A DNA stretch of 7,101 nucleotides from JAAYCI01 sp964370445 (GTDB lineage Bacteria; Bacillota; Clostridia; Oscillospirales; Ruminococcaceae), in contig CAYJJK010000114.1 in the NCBI GenBank assembly GCA_964370445.1, positions 1-7,101 on the forward strand. Reading direction: 5' to 3'. How positions within the stretch are numbered: the first letter of the stretch is position 1; each line of letters opens with the position of its first letter. The notes below the pieces were generated by a model. It saw nothing but the letters and a program-made list of their open reading frames with translations. It was not told the DNA's origin and made no database searches. The position numbers and the translations under genes were made by a program. This document shows positions 4,814-7,101 of the stretch, in pieces.

Positions 4814-5239
4814 TCAAACCTCCTTCACCTCAATGCCGTGAACCTCACGCATCAGCTTCTTTTTAGTCACAAACATTCTGTAGGCACTGCCGCCTCTGTA
4901 GCCCTTCACGTCCTCCACCACACGCTTTCCGTCTCGGGTATAGCTAAAGTCAGCCACATAGCTTATGGCCCTCACACGCTCACCCTCTGGTGTTGTGTAT
5001 GCCCTATACAAAACGAAGGTTTCCTGTAGTTTCAGCCCCTCAATGGCACCGGCTGTTTGCAATGCCACTAGCTGCTCATATCTTTCTGCCTCTTTCTTGC
5101 TGTCAAACTTGATGCCGCGGCACTCGGTTTTCACCGCTCCATATTTCTGGGGTTTTGCGGTTTTTGCAGGTTTGCACATTTGCTTCGCTACCTGCTCGCG
5201 AATGCCGTCCGGCAAATCGTTGATGCTGTCGATTCTCAT
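4814..5239 (-). CDS. DUF1064 phage protein, probable nuclease-like fold
   Basis: The protein has 141 residues, a normal length for the family. DUF1064 motifs are clear: KYGAVKT (32-38), FDSKKEAERY (45-54), QETFVLYRAY (72-81), ISYVADFSY (92-100), VVEDVKG (107-113) and TKKKLM near 125-130. The series D97, E109/D110 and K112 resembles the core of PD-(D/E)xK endonucleases, so a role in phage recombination or in DNA end or junction processing is plausible but not shown. DUF1064 genes lie in phage replication modules beside helicases and YopX, as here. The ATG overlaps the stop of the upstream two-CxxC gene as ATGA, and the next gene starts 2 bases after its TGA, whose last codons contain that gene's ribosome binding site. 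The frame is intact. Confidence 0.88.
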   Translation of the reverse strand: MRIDSINDLPDGIREQVAKQMCKPAKTAKPQKYGAVKTECRGIKFDSKKEAERYEQLVALQTAGAIEGLKLQETFVLYRAYTTPEGERVRAISYVADFSYTRDGKRVVEDVKGYRGGSAYRMFVTKKKLMREVHGIEVKEV

Positions 5240-5448
5240 TTTCCAAACCTCATCTGCTCAACATCAACGCGTTTCACCGTGTATTCCTTTTCGCGTAATT
5301 TAAAAACACAGCTGTTGCAAAGGGCTATTGGCCGGCTCAATATAGGCTCACCGTTCATGGCTACCTCATACACCCCCGATGCTGCATTCACTCTCGGCTC
5401 GCATCTCTGGCAAACAAAAACCTCATCTTCGTTTTTTTGTCGGCTCAT
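5236..5448 (-). CDS. Small two-CxxC (zinc-binding-like) phage protein
   Basis: The product has 70 residues from ATG 5448, which has GGAGG about 9 bases upstream, within the helicase gene. An in-frame ATG at 5523 would enlarge the overlap with the helicase to 100 bases and give an arginine-rich start, so I prefer 5448. CQRC at 13-16 and CNSC at 44-47 could form one zinc site; between them lies a short beta-rich stretch. It overlaps the helicase 3' end by 26 bases and the DUF1064 gene by 4, typical of a compact phage operon. No named family is recognised. It could bind DNA or a protein partner in replication. Confidence 0.7.
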   Translation of the reverse strand: MSRQKNEDEVFVCQRCEPRVNAASGVYEVAMNGEPILSRPIALCNSCVFKLREKEYTVKRVDVEQMRFGK

Positions 5449-6523
5449 ACCTTGGCACCTCCACCGCTGTAATTCTCTGGGTTCTCTTCTCAAAAGCAAG
5501 AGGAACCGCACCGCAATGCCCATTTTTGTTTTTTGCTAAAACAGCCGTTAAATCGCTTCCGCTTTCATCTTCTGTCCTCTTGTCACCGGCCTCAAGCAAA
5601 ATAATAGCGTCTACGTCCTGTTCTATCTGCCCACTTTCACGAAGGGATTCCATCAGCGGCATATTCGCCCCGGCGCGATTCAATTGCGAAAGCAAGATAG
5701 TTAAAATTTTGTTTCGCTGCGCAAACGTGTGAAAATCAAGGCTAATTTCTGTCGCTTTTTCATATCTTGTCTTTGCTGATGAGTGGACAAGCCCTAAATA
5801 ATCAACAATCACAACATCCGCTTTCAGTCGTAATGCTTCACCACCAATCCAAGATACTGTTCGCCCTGCTGCCTCCACCACAGTTATTGGCAGTTTTGCC
5901 ATCCAGTCAAGTTCCGCGGCAACAAAGTCATTGTCGTAACTAACTTCGCATTCTTGCACTTTTGCACTGTCAATTTGCGAGATATTTGCAAATAGCCTAT
6001 CAAAAATGGTTTCTTTGTCTGTTTCATGACTAAAAAATACAACATGCTTATCCTTCATGGCTAAATTCAATGCAATCTGCAAAGCAAAAGCCGTTTTACC
6101 TACACTTGGGCGTGCACCCACAACAAGCATATGCCCACGTTTCAGCCGTAAAGTCGAATCAAGCCCAAGCCCACATTTAAAAAATTCCGGCTTACCCTGA
6201 TGCATTCTTGTTGCAAAGTCCACGGCCATCTGCACCATGCTAAAATCTTTCTGTGTGTCTTGCGTTCTGCCATCCAGCTTGCTCAACTCTTCAATAGCTT
6301 CCCCGATGCTGTCTATCTTGTGACTTGCAAGTTGATCTCCTATTTCAGCAGCACGCATCTTCGCGCATTCCTCTTTCATCTCGGACACATACTGCTTGTA
6401 TCGAGACGGTGCCGGTACCAAATCTGCTGCCCTCATGTAGTCAACTCTAAATTCCGATGCACTTAAAAGCGCCACGTCCACAACCCCATGCTTTTGCCAA
6501 GCGTCACGCATTTCCAAAAACAT
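5423..6523 (-). CDS. DnaB-type phage replicative helicase, N-terminally truncated
   Basis: DnaB-family helicases are hexameric ATPases that unwind DNA at the replication fork. From Met 6523 the product has 366 residues. The N-terminal portion (MFLEMRDAWQKHGVVDVALL) corresponds to the later part of the DnaB N-terminal domain; the usual first 40 or so residues are missing. The C-terminal RecA-like domain is complete: Walker A GARPSVGKT at 136-144, SHET near 165-168, Walker B VVIVDYLGL at 237-245, SQLNRAG at 279-285, and the end motif KNKNGHCG near 331-338. The frame stays open back to ATG 6613, but those codons lie in prgI DNA and carry no family features, so the gene is cut at a junction near 6532-6545. 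No good ribosome binding site precedes 6523. If made at all, it would lack part of the primase-interaction domain. It leads the minus-strand phage operon. Confidence 0.82.
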   Translation of the reverse strand: MFLEMRDAWQKHGVVDVALLSASEFRVDYMRAADLVPAPSRYKQYVSEMKEECAKMRAAEIGDQLASHKIDSIGEAIEELSKLDGRTQDTQKDFSMVQMAVDFATRMHQGKPEFFKCGLGLDSTLRLKRGHMLVVGARPSVGKTAFALQIALNLAMKDKHVVFFSHETDKETIFDRLFANISQIDSAKVQECEVSYDNDFVAAELDWMAKLPITVVEAAGRTVSWIGGEALRLKADVVIVDYLGLVHSSAKTRYEKATEISLDFHTFAQRNKILTILLSQLNRAGANMPLMESLRESGQIEQDVDAIILLEAGDKRTEDESGSDLTAVLAKNKNGHCGAVPLAFEKRTQRITAVEVPRYEPTKKRR

Positions 6524-6908
6524 TTCTCTTGTTTTTCCCTTTCTTGTGAGTTTTACTTTTTGTTTTTTTCTTTGGGCGGCTGGGCTTTTCCTGCATGGCG
6601 GTGTAATACACATTTTCCGGCAGAAAAATAATTTTTTTCGGGGTTAAAACTTCGCTTTTTATCCATGCCCATGCGAATTGTTCCGCCGTCATGCCGTGGT
6701 AGGTGATAAAGCCGAGGGCGGCGAACGGCACCGTGCCGAGCACGCACACCCACGACACCATCTCGGTGCCAAGTGTGTTTCGCAGTAAAAAGTACAGCGC
6801 CACCGCTGTGCCAATGCCAAGCAGTGAAAAAATGAACTGCCGCAAAGACAGCCCAAAGAAAATCGACTCCGTGTAGGAGCGGATTTCACGGTTGATTTTG
6901 ATTTCCAA
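6504..6908 (-). CDS. prgI: PrgI-family conjugation membrane protein with altered C-terminus
   Basis: The predicted protein has 134 residues. MEIKINREIRSYTESIFFGL is the standard N-terminus of PrgI proteins of Tn1549-type ICEs. Two membrane helices follow (about 24-43 and 50-69), then GMTAEQFAWAWIKSEVLTPKK (72-92). PrgI (VirB3-like) sits in the membrane as part of the type IV secretion channel and normally precedes virB4. The start is TTG 6908 with AGGAG (complement of 6916-6920) at 7-nt spacing. After about residue 125 the lysine-rich tail runs into helicase DNA, giving the tail RNVFGNA and a chance stop at 6504. The virB4 gene is absent, so this is a remnant of the transfer operon, though the membrane part is intact. 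Upstream, instead of other transfer genes, lies the divergent antitoxin promoter. Confidence 0.85.
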   Translation of the reverse strand: MEIKINREIRSYTESIFFGLSLRQFIFSLLGIGTAVALYFLLRNTLGTEMVSWVCVLGTVPFAALGFITYHGMTAEQFAWAWIKSEVLTPKKIIFLPENVYYTAMQEKPSRPKKKTKSKTHKKGKNKRNVFGNA

Positions 6909-6961
6909 TTTGTTTCTCCTATAAAATTAAGATTGTAAATTTTTGTCTTTTGCTTTTCTTG

Positions 6962-6990
6962 TTGCATTTTTCAATCAGTAAGTATATACT
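6962..6990 (+). promoter_or_regulatory. Sigma-A promoter of the antitoxin gene
   Basis: TTGCAT at 6962-6967 and TATACT at 6985-6990 are spaced by 17 bases, a good match to consensus. It is 36 bases upstream of the ATG at 7026. The -10 lies inside the palindrome 6978-7004. Confidence 0.7.
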
Positions 6991-7004
6991 ATGTATATAC
7001 TTAC
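6978..7004. promoter_or_regulatory. Palindromic operator overlapping the antitoxin -10
   Basis: gtaagtatata (6978-6988) and tatatacttac (6994-7004) are perfect 11-bp inverted repeats around ctatg. The element covers the -10 box and the likely transcription start. MazE-type antitoxins usually bind such palindromes alone or with their toxin to autorepress. Binding is inferred from position. Confidence 0.65.
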
Positions 7005-7025
7005 ATTTAGAAAGGATGGCTTATT

Positions 7026-7101
7026 ATGACTACGAATATACAAAAATGGGGAAACTCTCAAGGTATACGTTTACCGAAACATCTTCTTGATGCTATTAAA
7101 T
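7026..7101 (+). CDS. MazE/AbrB-type antitoxin (5' part only)
   Basis: ATG 7026 follows AGAAAGGA (7009-7016) at 9-nt spacing. The 25 visible codons read MTTNIQKWGNSQGIRLPK then HLLDAIK and run off the window. The KWGNSQGIRLPK motif is the hallmark of the swapped-hairpin AbrB fold of MazE/PemI antitoxins, which bind operator DNA with the N-terminus and neutralise a MazF-type endoribonuclease with the C-terminus. A toxin gene would be expected just after the window; it is not visible here. The gene is divergent from prgI and has its own promoter and operator, so it belongs to a separate module. Confidence 0.82.
   Translation, partial: MTTNIQKWGNSQGIRLPKHLLDAIK

Noticed and set aside
5449..5523. 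Upstream start (ATG 5523) for the 70-residue two-CxxC protein
   Set aside because: It would overlap the helicase by 100 bases, has no ribosome binding site, and encodes an arginine/leucine-rich stretch mirroring the helicase codons.
5180..5732. Plus-strand frames opposite the helicase and the small genes
   Set aside because: Their composition is that of a shadow of the minus-strand genes, which have motifs, ribosome binding sites and coupled starts.
6200..6466. Plus-strand frame of 88 codons opposite the helicase N-terminal part
   Set aside because: It is antisense to a well-supported helicase frame, with no ribosome binding site or domain.

Overview
The window looks like a degraded patchwork of mobile DNA from a low-to-mid GC Firmicute, most likely a gut clostridium of the Oscillospiraceae/Lachnospiraceae type. 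The reasons are strong AGGAGG-type ribosome binding sites, frequent TTG starts, sigma-A-like promoters, and a gene set (DUF4314, ArdA-like, SLOG/DUF1273, PrgI) typical of Tn1549-like integrative conjugative elements (ICEs). There are no RNA genes, no CRISPR array and no transposase.

Left part (1-3644, mostly + strand): an ICE accessory region. It opens with about 480 bp of non-coding DNA holding interleaved inverted and direct repeats and ending in a strong intrinsic terminator. A 30-residue ORF and a DUF4314 two-domain protein (505-1126) follow, then a second terminator, a frameshifted 42-codon gene (1271-1398) and a 175-residue protein of unknown function (1395-1922). A minus-strand XRE repressor (1959-2273) faces a SLOG/DUF1273 gene (2412-2921) across a promoter region with repeated GGATATA half-sites. 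An ArdA-like antirestriction gene (2967-3644) lies behind the SLOG gene.

Middle part (3615-6523, all - strand): a block of phage early/replication genes. In transcription order these are an N-terminally truncated DnaB-type helicase, a 70-residue two-CxxC protein, a DUF1064 protein, YopX, a small CxxC protein, and an SH3-like/coiled-coil protein. The genes are tightly coupled (26-nt overlap, ATGA overlap, 2-nt gap), as in phage operons. Three of them carry apparent small deletions that break the frame.

Right part (6504-7101): a conjugation gene, prgI, whose 3' end runs out of frame into the truncated helicase. This marks a recombination junction, and the virB4 expected downstream is absent. 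A MazE/AbrB-type antitoxin gene then begins on the + strand and is cut by the window end; a perfect 11-bp inverted repeat overlaps the -10 of its promoter.

Reading as a whole: the ICE part combines host-interaction functions (antirestriction, ligand sensing, repressor control), and the phage part is a replication module. The broken frames, the prgI-dnaB junction and the ArdA/phage tail overlap suggest that neither module is complete here. The most interesting signals are the repeat-rich 1-480 region, the stem-loops placed just upstream of three ribosome binding sites, and the XRE-SLOG-ArdA cassette with its operator. I saw no convincing wholly new system.
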